DNA from: Treponema sp. | GTDB taxonomy: Bacteria > Spirochaetota > Spirochaetia > Treponematales > Treponemataceae | Assembly: GCA_016296655.1 (NCBI GenBank) | Contig: JAEDIW010000004.1 | Location: 20,862 to 84,861, forward strand | Direction of reading: 5' to 3' | Length of the DNA stretch: 64,000 bases | In this document: positions 53,743 to 63,680 of the stretch, one piece after another | Layout of the letters: each line of letters starts with the position of its first letter | Numbering within the stretch: the stretch's first letter is position 1 | Translations under genes and position numbers: made by a program | Notes under the pieces: generated by a model | Seen by the model: the letters and a program-made list of their open reading frames with translations, nothing else | What the model was told of the DNA's origin: nothing | Database searches by the model: none

Positions 53743-55800
53743 ATGGCCGGAATAAGCATACCTGGTGTTACAGATAAGTACAAATCCAACGACATAGTAG
53801 AAAGCCTTATGAAAGTCGAGAGAATTCCGCTTACAAGAGAACAGGAAAATCTCGACTCTTATAAGGAGCAGCAGTCAGCATGGCGAAGTGTAAATTCAAA
53901 TATGTCTTCACTTCGTTCAAGCGCAAAGACTTTGTACTCTTTTGACAACCCATTCAATAATAAGCTTACAGAATCCTCAGATGAACGGGCAGTAAGCGCC
54001 ACAGCTTCCCGCAACGCAGAATATGAATCATTCAAAATTGATGTAATAAAACCGGCCTCTTCAGACAGATTCTTGTCAGGCGAGCTGGAAAAAGACTATT
54101 CAGTTCCAAAGGGAACATATACATTCAAAATAAATGACAAGGAAATTTCATTTAAATGGAACGGAGGAAAATTAAAGGACTTCATTTCTTCGTTGAACAG
54201 GCGCGGAAACAACCTGATAAAAGCCGACACAATCGGAACAAACAACGGGAAACTTTCACTTTTAATTGAATCCTTGAAAACAGGCGAAGAAAATCACCTT
54301 GAATTTAAAAATGATGCACTTTCGTTTGCAAAAGAAATAGAAATGCTCGGACCTGTAAAATCTGAAGCAAATATTTTCGGAACAAAGCTTGGCGAATTCA
54401 GGGAAGTTCCAAAGATGTCGCCCATAGAAGAGCAGCAGGGCTTACCAGAAATTTCTTATGCAAAAGTTTTTATAAATGAAAAAGGCACAATCGTTCCTCC
54501 AAGAAGTGGTTTTACGCTTGATATTCCTGAAAAATTCAGGACAAACGGAACAATCAATTTTTCAGCCACAGACAGTGACATTTCTGATGTTACTGGTGAA
54601 ATCAATGAAGCAATCAGCGTACCTGATTTACCAGATGCAGGGGAAGCGGAATTTCAGGGAATTACAATTGCAAATGAACCGTCTCAGACTTCCCTCCCGA
54701 ATTCTGAAATAGAAGGGCCTGTAAATCCTGTTGATGACACAAAAATAGTCTTTGTAAAATTTGCAGACGGTTCAGAAAAAATCGCAGAAAACCTTTCTGT
54801 TTTAGCTAATTCAGAAAATGAAAGGACAGACTTTTCTTTGAACACAAATGACTATCCTGGCATAACTTCGATAGTCATCAGAAACAGGAACACGGCAAAA
54901 CAGCTTACACTTTCTCCATTTTCTGCATATAACAGTAAAACTTCTTCAGGATTCGGTCCTCTTCATCCTGTTTCAACAGCTGGGGATGCAGAAATAAAAT
55001 ACGAAGGCATTACAATCCGGCGTCCTGAAAATTCCATTGATGATGTTGTGCCAGATGTTACGCTGAACATAAAAAATGCAACAAAAGAAACCGCAACAAT
55101 TACGATTCTGCCCGACAAGGAATCTGCAAAAAATGCACTGATAGAATTTGTAGGCAAATATAATCAGACAATTGCCGAGCTTAACATTCTTTCCCAAAAC
55201 AAGCCGGAAATAGTAGAAGAACTGGAGTATCTTAGCCCAGACGAAAAGGAAGCCAAGCAGAAAGTACTTGGAATGTTTTTAAGCGATTTTTCACTTACAA
55301 ATGCAAAGAATCAGCTTCAAAACATAATAGCATCACAATATAAATATTCAGAAACTGCTGTCATTACAATGCTTGACCAGATTGGCATTTCAACGAACGC
55401 TTCAGGCGGAGGCGGGTACACACCTTCGCGGTTGCGCGGTTACCTTGAAATTGACGAAAAAAAACTGGATGCCAACATAGAAAATCATCTTGATGAACTG
55501 AAGAACCTTTTTGGCTACGACAGTGACGGCGATATGATTATTGATTCAGGAATTGCCTATTCAATTGACAGGCAGCTTACAGCATACGTTCAAAGCGGAG
55601 GAATTATTGCCGGCAAAACAAATTCTCTTGACGGAAAGATAAAGACTTCTGAATCAAAAATTGCGAGGCTTGAAACACAGCTAAATCAAAAAGAATCTGA
55701 ATTAAGGGCAAAATACGGACAAATGGAAAGTACGCTGAATAGTCTGGAAAGCCAGCAGAACAGCATTTCCAATTTCTCAAATAGCCTGAACAAAAAATAG
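53743..55800 (+). CDS. fliD: Flagellar hook-associated protein 2 (filament cap)
   Basis: 685 residues. N-terminal D0 region MAGISIPGVTDKYKSNDIVE and a C-terminal helical region, residues about 575-685, with SGGIIAGKTNSLDGKIKTSE. The middle (residues about 110-440) is a beta-rich variable part, longer than in enteric FliD. The cap lets flagellin add at the tip. It lies 30 bases after flaG. Confidence 0.95.
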   Translation: MAGISIPGVTDKYKSNDIVESLMKVERIPLTREQENLDSYKEQQSAWRSVNSNMSSLRSSAKTLYSFDNPFNNKLTESSDERAVSATASRNAEYESFKIDVIKPASSDRFLSGELEKDYSVPKGTYTFKINDKEISFKWNGGKLKDFISSLNRRGNNLIKADTIGTNNGKLSLLIESLKTGEENHLEFKNDALSFAKEIEMLGPVKSEANIFGTKLGEFREVPKMSPIEEQQGLPEISYAKVFINEKGTIVPPRSGFTLDIPEKFRTNGTINFSATDSDISDVTGEINEAISVPDLPDAGEAEFQGITIANEPSQTSLPNSEIEGPVNPVDDTKIVFVKFADGSEKIAENLSVLANSENERTDFSLNTNDYPGITSIVIRNRNTAKQLTLSPFSAYNSKTSSGFGPLHPVSTAGDAEIKYEGITIRRPENSIDDVVPDVTLNIKNATKETATITILPDKESAKNALIEFVGKYNQTIAELNILSQNKPEIVEELEYLSPDEKEAKQKVLGMFLSDFSLTNAKNQLQNIIASQYKYSETAVITMLDQIGISTNASGGGGYTPSRLRGYLEIDEKKLDANIENHLDELKNLFGYDSDGDMIIDSGIAYSIDRQLTAYVQSGGIIAGKTNSLDGKIKTSESKIARLETQLNQKESELRAKYGQMESTLNSLESQQNSISNFSNSLNKK

Positions 55801-55868
55801 GAAAGATACTGAATAATCTTGAAACAGATTTTTTTAGTATTAAGATTGAATTTAAAAGGAAGGTTCAA

Positions 55869-56462
55869 ATGGAATTCTATATTAACGGTGAACTCATCGA
55901 TGTAACCCTTGAAAATGAAAAAAACATTGGCGATGTATTAAAATCTTTTGAGATTACATGCGAACAGAACAAGCTGGCAACAATTGCAATAAAAATTGAC
56001 GGAAACATTGTTTCAGCACAGGATTTTGACATAACAGCAGCAAAACCTTTAAAGCCTGAGACAAAATTTGAAATGACCGTAATATCAGAAAATGATGTAA
56101 CTGTTTCCCTGAATTCACTTGTTCAGCCTTTTGAGTCAATTCTGGAAGAAATAAAAGAAATTCCTTTGCATCTGCAAAAAGGAGAAGACGCTCAGGCACA
56201 CAAAACAATAACAGCTCTGGCAGACATCATAGACCAGTTCTGCCATGCAGCAACTTATACAGCGCTCTTCCCTGAAACTTTTCAAAGCCTGAAAGTTGAT
56301 GAAAAAACACTTGGCGAATTTTTCGAGGATTTTTCATCAGTACTTGAAGATTTTAAAAATGCACTTGAAAATAAAGATACAATTACAATAGGAGATTTGG
56401 CAGAATACGAAATTTGCCCAAGAATTACAGGAATTACGGAGGCTTTGAAAAAATTAAAATGA
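55869..56462 (+). CDS. Conserved treponemal hypothetical protein next to fliD
   Basis: 197 residues. The first 90 form a beta-grasp-like region (MEFYINGELIDVTLENEKNI, IAIKIDGNIVSAQDFDITAA); the remainder is alpha-helical and acidic (LADIIDQFCHAATYTALFPE). No signal peptide is present. The place after fliD, where many bacteria have fliS, hints at a secretion chaperone, but I see no FliS motif. The stop overlaps the PilZ gene start (ATGA). Confidence 0.75.
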   Translation: MEFYINGELIDVTLENEKNIGDVLKSFEITCEQNKLATIAIKIDGNIVSAQDFDITAAKPLKPETKFEMTVISENDVTVSLNSLVQPFESILEEIKEIPLHLQKGEDAQAHKTITALADIIDQFCHAATYTALFPETFQSLKVDEKTLGEFFEDFSSVLEDFKNALENKDTITIGDLAEYEICPRITGITEALKKLK

Positions 56463-57556
56463 ATAACTGGGCAGCTGTAAAAGGTTCTCCACTTCTTGCA
56501 CGACAAAACATCACAAGAATTGCAGGATTTTTACTTATTACAGGACTTATTCTCTTTATTCTGTTTTTAGCCGCAGCTTTTCTCACTGTTTTAAAAAGCA
56601 GCAAGGCAGCAGAATGGGCTGAAAAAAAGCAGAAAAAAATCACAAAGCTGAAAAATGTCAATCGCATTGCTCAAAAATTAAATCTGTCAAGCGAAGAACG
56701 CAAAAATCTTTGGGAAATGTGCAAGATTCACCTTGTCCCGAACATTGAATATTACATTCACTACCCTGACAAAATCATTGAACTTTTCAGAAGACATTAC
56801 AAATATCTTATAGAAAAAAAAGCCTCTCAGGAAACAATTCTCAATTTTTTTACACTTCTGTACAAAATGGAACAGGAAAGCTACCTTTCTAAAGAAATAA
56901 ATTCTTCAAGAAACATTCCTGAAAAAACAGAACTGTTTTTTACAGACAAATACGGCAGAAAATTTCCGCTGAAACTTTTATATCACGACAAAAACGTTCA
57001 ATATGTGCAGCCGTCAGATTCCTTTATGAGTATGGCAAACAAGCCGAAAGCTCTTGATAAAATCACCCTGCTCTTTTTTATTTTTGAAAACGTATTTTAC
57101 AAGATGCCTGTAAGGGTTGTACGTTACCAGACTGCAACAAACGGTGTTTTCCAGATGTTGATTTCTCACTCCAATGATTTGGAACGACTCAACCGCAGAA
57201 ATTCAAAACGAATAAAAACAAATGTAAAATGCGTGTTTTCTGCAGTAAAAGTACAAAACAATGTAGATTCAGACGAAACAGAATTCACTCCTTCAGAAAA
57301 AAAACATGAAGGTATTTTAAGCGACATCTCTGGAGAAGGATGTGCAGTCATAACAAAACTTCCCATAAAAGAAAAGCAGAAAATTTACCTGGAATTCAGC
57401 CTTGACAGTCAGCAGAAAGCAAATGCTTATGGGATTATCTGCAGTGCAGAAAAAAAATCGTTAAATGAAACTTATATGTTACATATAAAATTCATAAAAA
57501 TTTCAACAGAGGTTAAAAATCGAATTTTTGCTTACGTTTATGGCTTTCATAGTTGA
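56459..57556 (+). CDS. PilZ domain membrane protein
   Basis: 365 residues from the ATG at 56459 overlapping the previous stop. A single membrane segment (FLLITGLILFILFLAAAFLT, residues about 22-42) precedes a helical cytoplasmic region. The C-terminal PilZ domain has RRNSKRIKTN and DISGEGCAVI, matching the RxxxR and D/NxSxxG motifs for c-di-GMP binding. It could couple c-di-GMP to motility; the context supports this but it is inference. Confidence 0.9.
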   Translation: MNNWAAVKGSPLLARQNITRIAGFLLITGLILFILFLAAAFLTVLKSSKAAEWAEKKQKKITKLKNVNRIAQKLNLSSEERKNLWEMCKIHLVPNIEYYIHYPDKIIELFRRHYKYLIEKKASQETILNFFTLLYKMEQESYLSKEINSSRNIPEKTELFFTDKYGRKFPLKLLYHDKNVQYVQPSDSFMSMANKPKALDKITLLFFIFENVFYKMPVRVVRYQTATNGVFQMLISHSNDLERLNRRNSKRIKTNVKCVFSAVKVQNNVDSDETEFTPSEKKHEGILSDISGEGCAVITKLPIKEKQKIYLEFSLDSQQKANAYGIICSAEKKSLNETYMLHIKFIKISTEVKNRIFAYVYGFHS

Positions 57557-57590
57557 CGCAAGCAATGAATTGAGATAAAATTTAAAGCAA

Positions 57591-57851
57591 ATGAAAATTC
57601 TTGAATTGCGTCAGATAAAACGTACTGAAGATGGACTCTATTACAGACGTAAGTTTAGTGCAGAAGCTGCAGTTGAAATTCCTATAGCAGTTCTAGAATT
57701 ACCTATTCATTTTACAATTGAAACAGGACCGTTAGGAAACAGGGATATAGACATTGAATTTTCAAAGCAACCTGATTATCCGCTCATTCCTATAAAAAAT
57801 GCCCTGACAAAAACGATTACAGAAATGGATATGGAAGGACGACTCCCCTGA
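57591..57851 (+). CDS. Conserved hypothetical protein
   Basis: 86 residues beginning MKILELRQIKRTEDGLYYRR and ending ITEMDMEGRLP. A single small beta-rich region, no signal peptide, no recognised family. Its stop overlaps the tsaE start, so it is translationally coupled to that gene. Confidence 0.75.
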   Translation: MKILELRQIKRTEDGLYYRRKFSAEAAVEIPIAVLELPIHFTIETGPLGNRDIDIEFSKQPDYPLIPIKNALTKTITEMDMEGRLP

Positions 57852-58282
57852 TTACATTAAAAACAGAATCTGCTGAACAAACCATTGAGCTTGGCAAAAA
57901 AATAGCTTCATACCTTAAAAAAGGAGATGTCATTGCCTTGCAGGGTTCGCTTGCAGCAGGAAAAACAACACTTACAAAAGGAATTGCTCAGGCTCTTGGG
58001 GTAAAAGACACAATTACAAGCCCTACGTTCTGCATTATTTCAGAATATGAGGGAAAAATGCCTCTTTACCACATGGATGTTTACAGACTGGAAGGCGCAG
58101 AAGATTTTATCAATCTCGGAATTGATGATATGCTCTACGGCGATGGGGTTTGCCTCATTGAATGGAGCGAAAAAATAATGAGTGAACTGCCCAAAAAAAC
58201 AATAATAGTCCGATTGAACTCACAGCAGGACAATTCAAGAATAATTGAAATTGAAAACTGGCCTTATGGAGATTTAAATTAA
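57848..58282 (+). CDS. tsaE: tRNA threonylcarbamoyladenosine biosynthesis ATPase TsaE
   Basis: 144 residues. The P-loop is GSLAAGKTTLTKGIAQALG; TSPTFCIISEYEG and DVYRLEGAEDF are further family motifs. TsaE serves in making t6A37 in tRNAs with TsaB, TsaC and TsaD. The family-like region (ITLKTESAEQTIELGKKIA) begins at 57851, with no ATG, GTG or TTG in frame before it. A CTG at 57848, with GGAAGGA 8 bases upstream and overlapping the previous TGA, is the best start; the TTG at 57938 would cut off the first strand. Confidence 0.9.
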   Translation: MITLKTESAEQTIELGKKIASYLKKGDVIALQGSLAAGKTTLTKGIAQALGVKDTITSPTFCIISEYEGKMPLYHMDVYRLEGAEDFINLGIDDMLYGDGVCLIEWSEKIMSELPKKTIIVRLNSQQDNSRIIEIENWPYGDLN

Positions 58283-58286
58283 AAAA

Positions 58287-58958
58287 ATGAAAGCACTGGC
58301 GCTCGATTCGGCAAATACAAAAATCTACATAGCAGCAAAAAACGAAGACAAAACGGTAACAACAGTTTTTGACATAGGCATGAAACAGTCAGAAACTATT
58401 CTTCCGGCTATAGCCTACACTCTTGAACAGGTAAAATTGACAGCAGCCGAACTTGATTATACAGTTTTGTGCAAAGGACCTGGTTCTTTTACAGGTCTGC
58501 GCTTAGGTTTTGCAGCATTAAAGGCACTGGAACTTGCAAACGGTACACCGATATATGCAGTCATGACTTTACACTCTTATGCCTTTCCATTTAAGGATTT
58601 TCCTCAAACCGTACTTTCAGTAATTGATGCAAAAAAAGAAAAATTTTATGCAGCAGCCTACAGAAACGGCAAAATTTTTATTCCAGCTGATGATTATGAA
58701 ATAAAAGACCTTCTTGAAAAATTAAAAGACTGTGGCGAACTTTTGATCTGCGGGCCTGACAGATTTTCTTTTAAAGAAATTCTGAAGAAAGAGATGCCCG
58801 AATGTCCTGTTTTCTGCACAGAGTTTGACATTCCTTCTACAGACAGCCTGTTTGCCATTGCAGAAGAAATGCGCCTGAAAAATGCAGCACCTCTGGCAGA
58901 TTACGACGGTCCTGAATATATGCGTGCAAGCGAAGCAGAAGAAAATCTGAACCGTTGA
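58287..58958 (+). CDS. tsaB: tRNA threonylcarbamoyladenosine biosynthesis protein TsaB
   Basis: 223 residues. The N terminus MKALALDSANTKIYIAA and the motif KGPGSFTGLRLGFAALKALE are diagnostic. TsaB scaffolds TsaD and TsaE in t6A synthesis. It lies 4 bases after tsaE, so one transcript is expected. The gap to csrA holds the second copy of repeat family 2. Confidence 0.95.
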   Translation: MKALALDSANTKIYIAAKNEDKTVTTVFDIGMKQSETILPAIAYTLEQVKLTAAELDYTVLCKGPGSFTGLRLGFAALKALELANGTPIYAVMTLHSYAFPFKDFPQTVLSVIDAKKEKFYAAAYRNGKIFIPADDYEIKDLLEKLKDCGELLICGPDRFSFKEILKKEMPECPVFCTEFDIPSTDSLFAIAEEMRLKNAAPLADYDGPEYMRASEAEENLNR

Positions 58959-58965
58959 CAGAAGC

Positions 58966-59110
58966 TTAGGAAAGTGCTGATTAACACTTGAAGCGTTTAC
59001 TCAGCATTTTCCTGCAAATTGCCGTAAATCATTGCATTACGGACAATTAGCTGCATCAGGGGTTAACACTGAAAAATCCTCAATAGTGTTTATACAGTGT
59101 TTTCTTAGTA
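58966..59110 (+). repeat. Dispersed repeat family 2, copy 2
   Basis: Plus-strand partner of 48841-48700. Three inverted repeats are visible: AGTGCTGA/TCAGCATT, CCGTAA/TTACGG and AACACTG/CAGTGTT. The outer stem of the third is kept while the inner part is degenerate relative to copy 1. It lies between tsaB and the convergent csrA. Confidence 0.85.
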
Positions 59111-59146
59111 AGACAGATGTTTATAAAACAGCATCTCTAAAATCAG

Positions 59147-59377
59147 TTACTTTTGAAATAATTTTGAAATTTTATCAAGAGACTCTTTTTCTGAACTTGC
59201 AACGGCGGCCTTGTTTTCCTTTTGGATTGCATCAAAAACTTCCTGACGGAAAACCCTAACATCTTTTGGAGCTTCAACCCCTATTTTTACCTGATCACCG
59301 TGAATTTCAATCAAAGTAACAGTTATGTCCTGTCCAATTTTTATTTTTTCGTCAATTTTTCTTGCAAGAATCAGCAT
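59147..59377 (-). CDS. csrA: Carbon storage regulator CsrA
   Basis: 76 residues. [20 protein letters not shown] and [18 protein letters not shown] are the CsrA core strands; the tail beyond residue 58 is longer than in enteric CsrA. It binds GGA motifs in mRNA leaders and blocks translation. Its start overlaps the fliW stop by 7 bases; FliW is its known antagonist, and the flaB leader here has matching target hairpins. Confidence 0.96.
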   Translation of the reverse strand: MLILARKIDEKIKIGQDITVTLIEIHGDQVKIGVEAPKDVRVFRQEVFDAIQKENKAAVASSEKESLDKISKLFQK

Positions 59378-59823
59378 TGGCTTTCTCCTGCTTTTGCTTT
59401 TAAAGCGGCTATAATATCATACTTTGTAGTATATCTGTCATTTGAAAGAATAACTTGAAGGCATTTGTTATTTTTTCTATTTATAATAAGAGGTCCTTCA
59501 AGATTTGCCGTAACCTGATTACCTTTTGCAGGCAAAGTTACAATTGTCATGACACAAACATCTGCAGGATCTGTAAGCCCAATACGTTCAAGAATTCTGT
59601 CTTCAACATCAACTTCATAGTTACTGCAGAACAAAAACGGATCAATAATATAAAATGACAATCCCTGTTCTTCTATCGACTGCATTAAAAGCAGCGGCTG
59701 ATATTCAGATTCAATTAAAGCATACTTTTTAAATTCTTCGAAGCCAAAAAGTCCATCAGGCAGAGTAATGATTCTTTCGTCTGGAACTTCTACAGTTCCC
59801 ATAGTCTTTGTTTTTACTTCCAT
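59371..59823 (-). CDS. fliW: Flagellar assembly factor FliW
   Basis: 150 residues. Motifs [20 protein letters not shown] and [16 protein letters not shown] are typical of FliW. It binds flagellin and CsrA in turn, releasing flaB translation when flagellin is exported. It overlaps csrA by 7 bases and lies about 90 bases downstream of flgL. Confidence 0.95.
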   Translation of the reverse strand: MEVKTKTMGTVEVPDERIITLPDGLFGFEEFKKYALIESEYQPLLLMQSIEEQGLSFYIIDPFLFCSNYEVDVEDRILERIGLTDPADVCVMTIVTLPAKGNQVTANLEGPLIINRKNNKCLQVILSNDRYTTKYDIIAALKAKAGESQC

Positions 59824-59916
59824 GTTTTAACCTCATTTTATAAATCCGCATTTTGCGGAATATTCTGCAGCATCAGGAAACAGTACCTGCTTACTGATTA
59901 AATCAGTCAGTTTTTA

Positions 59917-61161
59917 CTATCTCATATATTTTAAAAGCGAATTGTCATACAGAGAGCCTGCTGTATGGAGTGTTGCCTGATAAACATACTCAAGCATTTT
60001 CATGTCGGTAATCGCTTTTGTAAAATCAAGATCACCTTCGCGAGAAATCTGCTGATTTACATTTAAGGCAGTCATTGAATTTCGTGCAATATTCTGCTGA
60101 ACTCTTTCAAATTCCGCTCCAGATTTTGCAAGGCGCGTTACAAGATTTGAAATTCCTGCATCAATGCCTCCAAGCATGCGCCCACCAATAGACTCGGTAT
60201 CTCCTGCAAGCATGGCATCCCGAAGGGCAATCACGGCATCAAACATAGAACCACCGGCAAGGTGCACATTATCCCCCAGATTATATGGAGGCCGCTGTCC
60301 ATTACCTTTTATAATTCCAATATCTGCAAGAACTGTCCCCTGTTCATCATCAAGCCAAAGCTGATGTGGATCTGTCGTTACAATATTTAAACCGTTTGTA
60401 ACAGGATCGATAGAAGCTTTTACAGGCGCTCCGCTGTCATTTATTTTTGCAATCAAAGCATAGACATTATCTCCAGAAGTAATTTTTACCTGGGTACCGT
60501 CAATTGAAATAACGCTGTCTTGAGCAGCCTGCCATGCAGATAAATCCCTGCCACCATAAAGCTGCTGAACTTCCGCCCAAAAAGTTTTGTTTCCGGCACT
60601 GTCAGAAACCATATATTTATTTTCATCAATTTCAATTTTATTTGTGTCAATATTTCCATTGTAGCGGACACCAACAATTACAGAAGTGTCACTTCCTGGC
60701 ATATTCCCCATCTCAATGTCAAAAGGGGTCGTTTTTACATTTGTTCCGCCAAAAAGCGCATTTCCATCGGAACTTATGGCATTTGCATTCTGGACAAGCT
60801 GCTGTAAAAGTTCATCAACTTCAACAGCCATATTTTTCAAATCATCTTTCTGAAGAATTCCATTTGCGCCAGTAACGGCAAGTTCACGAATTCTCTGCAT
60901 CATATCAAGGGAGCTTGTCATGTAACCTTCACGCAGAGAGTAGGCATCGCTCAAGGTCTGTGCATTTTTTTCAAAATTGTTTACGCGGGTAAGGTAGGAC
61001 TCATAGCGGACAAGATGACCTGCTGCAATCGGATCATCCCTAAGCTGCTGCAAACGCTGCTGACTTCCAATTTGATTTCTTGAATTGCTGACTTTTTCTT
61101 CCTGACGGCGCAAATTGAACTGCACCGAATTATTAGCCATATTTGAACTTATTCTACTCAT
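59917..61161 (-). CDS. flgL: Flagellar hook-associated protein 3
   Basis: 414 residues from the ATG at 61161, with GGGAG 6 bases upstream; the frame to 61185 lacks such a site. The N terminus MSRISSNMANNSVQFNLRRQ and the segment LRDDPIAAGHLVRYESYL belong to the D0/D1 region; the C terminus ends in a flagellin-like helix. It joins the hook to the filament with FlgK, whose stop is 36 bases upstream. Confidence 0.94.
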   Translation of the reverse strand: MSRISSNMANNSVQFNLRRQEEKVSNSRNQIGSQQRLQQLRDDPIAAGHLVRYESYLTRVNNFEKNAQTLSDAYSLREGYMTSSLDMMQRIRELAVTGANGILQKDDLKNMAVEVDELLQQLVQNANAISSDGNALFGGTNVKTTPFDIEMGNMPGSDTSVIVGVRYNGNIDTNKIEIDENKYMVSDSAGNKTFWAEVQQLYGGRDLSAWQAAQDSVISIDGTQVKITSGDNVYALIAKINDSGAPVKASIDPVTNGLNIVTTDPHQLWLDDEQGTVLADIGIIKGNGQRPPYNLGDNVHLAGGSMFDAVIALRDAMLAGDTESIGGRMLGGIDAGISNLVTRLAKSGAEFERVQQNIARNSMTALNVNQQISREGDLDFTKAITDMKMLEYVYQATLHTAGSLYDNSLLKYMR

Positions 61162-61197
61162 GTTCTGCTCCCATAAATTTTTCAATTATCAAAAAAT

Positions 61198-63069
61198 TCA
61201 GACACCAAGCCGGTTGATGATTGTATCAAGCATTTCATCAACAACAGTTACATATTTTGCAGCTGCATTATATCCATGCTGAAATTTCATAATATCGGCA
61301 AGCTCTTCATCAATATTAACACCGCTGACAGAATCTCTAAGATTACGCAAATCTGCCATAAGAGCATTCTGGCTTGCAAGATTTGTCTGAGCCTGTTCAC
61401 CTTTCAGCCCGATATTTGTTACAGAATCTGCAAAATAATCGTCCAAAGTTCTCTCTCGGCCAATCATCATAGGCCGATTTCTAATTGCAGCAATATCTAC
61501 AGCAGCTTTGCCGTCCCCCATATTTACCAGACCATCTGCAGACGGATAAGCTGCAGCAACACCCATAACATCATTCTGCAAAACCTTATTTACAGAAATA
61601 TAGGCAGCTGGGTTCAATACAGGGGAAACTGCAGTCTGTGCTCCTGCAAGCACATTTACTGCATCAGGTCTTGTAAAATTATATGCATTTTCAGGTCCGG
61701 CACCGGAAAGGATTCCAGAATATCCTGAAAGGAAAAAACCAGAATCTTCTATATATCTGATTACAAAGTCAGGATTTTCAGGAGCCTGAGATGCTGAGGC
61801 TTTCAGAACAAGATTATGGTTTTTATCCAGATAAGCTTTTACTTCGCCAGTACTGTCATTTATACGGTTTATGACATCTTCAACAGTATCAGTTGCATGG
61901 TAGGCAATTTCAACATTTCCAGCCTGTCCTGAAAGAGTCATTACACCTTCAAGACCAATCTGATCCTGTGCATTAAGGGAATTCGTACCTGTCATTCTGA
62001 AAATATATGAATGATCAAAATTCCCGTCTCCGTCAGCATCATAATTTCCATTTACGTTAGTAACAAATGGCTGCTGTACAAAAAAATCCTGACCGGTAAC
62101 TCCGTTTGCTCCGACAGCATTACGATGAACATCATTTACCAAATCAGCAAAATTCAACGTCATTGTGTTCAACGACTGAATTTCTTCACGAACATCAACA
62201 TCCCGCAGACCAATAAGAGCCCCTAGCGAACCGCCAGAAATTTCAGCATTCAATCCTGTATCTTTCCAGATAACTTTAGAATAGCCGTTATTATCTCCAG
62301 GAGTAACAGTATCAAGACTTCTTGCAACATTACCCTGAACAAGAATATGCCCGTCAACATGCACCATAAATTCATCACTGTCACGCTGATCACTTGAAAC
62401 ATTTACAAGAGATGCAAGTTTATCTACAAGCAAATCACGCCTGTCAAGCAAATCATTAGGATTGTCCCCCATCGCCCTGGAACGTACAATTTCATTATTC
62501 AATTCTGCAATCTGCGCTGCAAAACTATTTACCTGCCTTACAGTTGCTTCAATATCTCCGTTAATCAGATTTCCGACACCAGACAAAGATTCAAACCTCT
62601 GCTGAATGGATTCAGTCAATGTATTCGCACGAGTTACAACAGCCTGCCTTGCTGCCTGACTTTCAGGATGCACAGAAAGTTCCTGCCAACCTTCCCAGAA
62701 CTTATCCATGTTGCTTCTAATGGAAACATCAGCTGGTTCATTGTAAATCTGTTCAAGCATCTGCATGTATTTTTCACGAGTAGCCCAAAATGATTCCTGA
62801 TTTGTCTGAGCCGTAATCCTCTGATCCAGCATTTCATCACGTACACGGTTTACACTTTCTGCAACAGCTCCCTGACCAATCTGCCCTGGCACACCTGCTC
62901 TTGACAAATCTGGGCGATAAATCGGTTCAAAAGTCTTTACCTGAACACGCTGACGAGAATAACCTTCCGTTCCGGCATTAGTAATATTATGACCTGCCGT
63001 AGTAATCGACTGATTATGAGCATCAAGACTGCGTTTTCCAATTTCAATACCTGCAAAAGCTGAAGCCAT
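61198..63069 (-). CDS. flgK: Flagellar hook-associated protein 1
   Basis: 623 residues. The N terminus FAGIEIGKRSLDAHNQSITT and the motif AGHNITNAGTEGYSRQRVQV are diagnostic. The C terminus YNAAAKYVTVVDEMLDTIIN forms the D0 coiled coil. It is the first hook-filament junction protein. It lies between flgN and flgL in one operon. Confidence 0.96.
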   Translation of the reverse strand: MASAFAGIEIGKRSLDAHNQSITTAGHNITNAGTEGYSRQRVQVKTFEPIYRPDLSRAGVPGQIGQGAVAESVNRVRDEMLDQRITAQTNQESFWATREKYMQMLEQIYNEPADVSIRSNMDKFWEGWQELSVHPESQAARQAVVTRANTLTESIQQRFESLSGVGNLINGDIEATVRQVNSFAAQIAELNNEIVRSRAMGDNPNDLLDRRDLLVDKLASLVNVSSDQRDSDEFMVHVDGHILVQGNVARSLDTVTPGDNNGYSKVIWKDTGLNAEISGGSLGALIGLRDVDVREEIQSLNTMTLNFADLVNDVHRNAVGANGVTGQDFFVQQPFVTNVNGNYDADGDGNFDHSYIFRMTGTNSLNAQDQIGLEGVMTLSGQAGNVEIAYHATDTVEDVINRINDSTGEVKAYLDKNHNLVLKASASQAPENPDFVIRYIEDSGFFLSGYSGILSGAGPENAYNFTRPDAVNVLAGAQTAVSPVLNPAAYISVNKVLQNDVMGVAAAYPSADGLVNMGDGKAAVDIAAIRNRPMMIGRERTLDDYFADSVTNIGLKGEQAQTNLASQNALMADLRNLRDSVSGVNIDEELADIMKFQHGYNAAAKYVTVVDEMLDTIINRLGV

Positions 63070-63098
63070 TTTTACATACCCCCAAAAAACTGATTCAG

Positions 63099-63551
63099 TT
63101 AAAACAAACGGTTCAAAACCATACTTTCCGGCTGAGGCTTTATGATGTTGCCTTTCCGAGAGTACAAAGTATTTCTGCGCTGAGGAACAACATTATCAAT
63201 TACACCCTGAACAAAATCCTTTACTATTTTTACGTAATTACCCAAAGCGTTATTTTCAACCTTTGATTTCAAAAGTTTTCCACGAACAGCAGACTCTGCT
63301 TTCGCCACTGATTCAAAACCTGCAATTTTTTCAGCATCCACAGCAGATGCAAGCACTTCCCTATCCTTTTCAAGTTCTACAAAAACATCAGTTTTTTCTC
63401 TTATAGTTTCTATGCATTCCTGCAGTTTCATCCAGTTTTTTTCCATAACCGCCTGACGAATTTTAACCTGCTCAGCCAGAATAATATCCAGCAGTGTATT
63501 CTGATTATTCAATATCTGCTCTATTTTCAAAATGTTTTCCATTTCTTCCAT
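63099..63551 (-). CDS. flgN: FlgN-like chaperone for FlgK/FlgL
   Basis: About 150 residues from the ATG at 63551 (MEEMENILKIEQILNNQNTL), which has GGAG nine bases upstream; an ATG at 63566 is possible. The protein is almost entirely alpha-helical (IILAEQVKIRQAVMEKNWMK), as in FlgN. It keeps FlgK and FlgL ready for export. The frame extends to 63743, but there it is only the translation of a dispersed repeat. It leads the flgN-flgK-flgL-fliW-csrA operon. Confidence 0.8.
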   Translation of the reverse strand: MEEMENILKIEQILNNQNTLLDIILAEQVKIRQAVMEKNWMKLQECIETIREKTDVFVELEKDREVLASAVDAEKIAGFESVAKAESAVRGKLLKSKVENNALGNYVKIVKDFVQGVIDNVVPQRRNTLYSRKGNIIKPQPESMVLNRLF

Positions 63552-63680
63552 ATCAAAGTTCTCCATATAAATTATCGGTTTGTAAAAATTCTCCTTTACA
63601 GAAAATTTTCTGGTTTTTCTATTTTTCCAGATATTTTTCACCCAATTTAACTTGAAGCACAATTTTATATTTCGGGTGGC

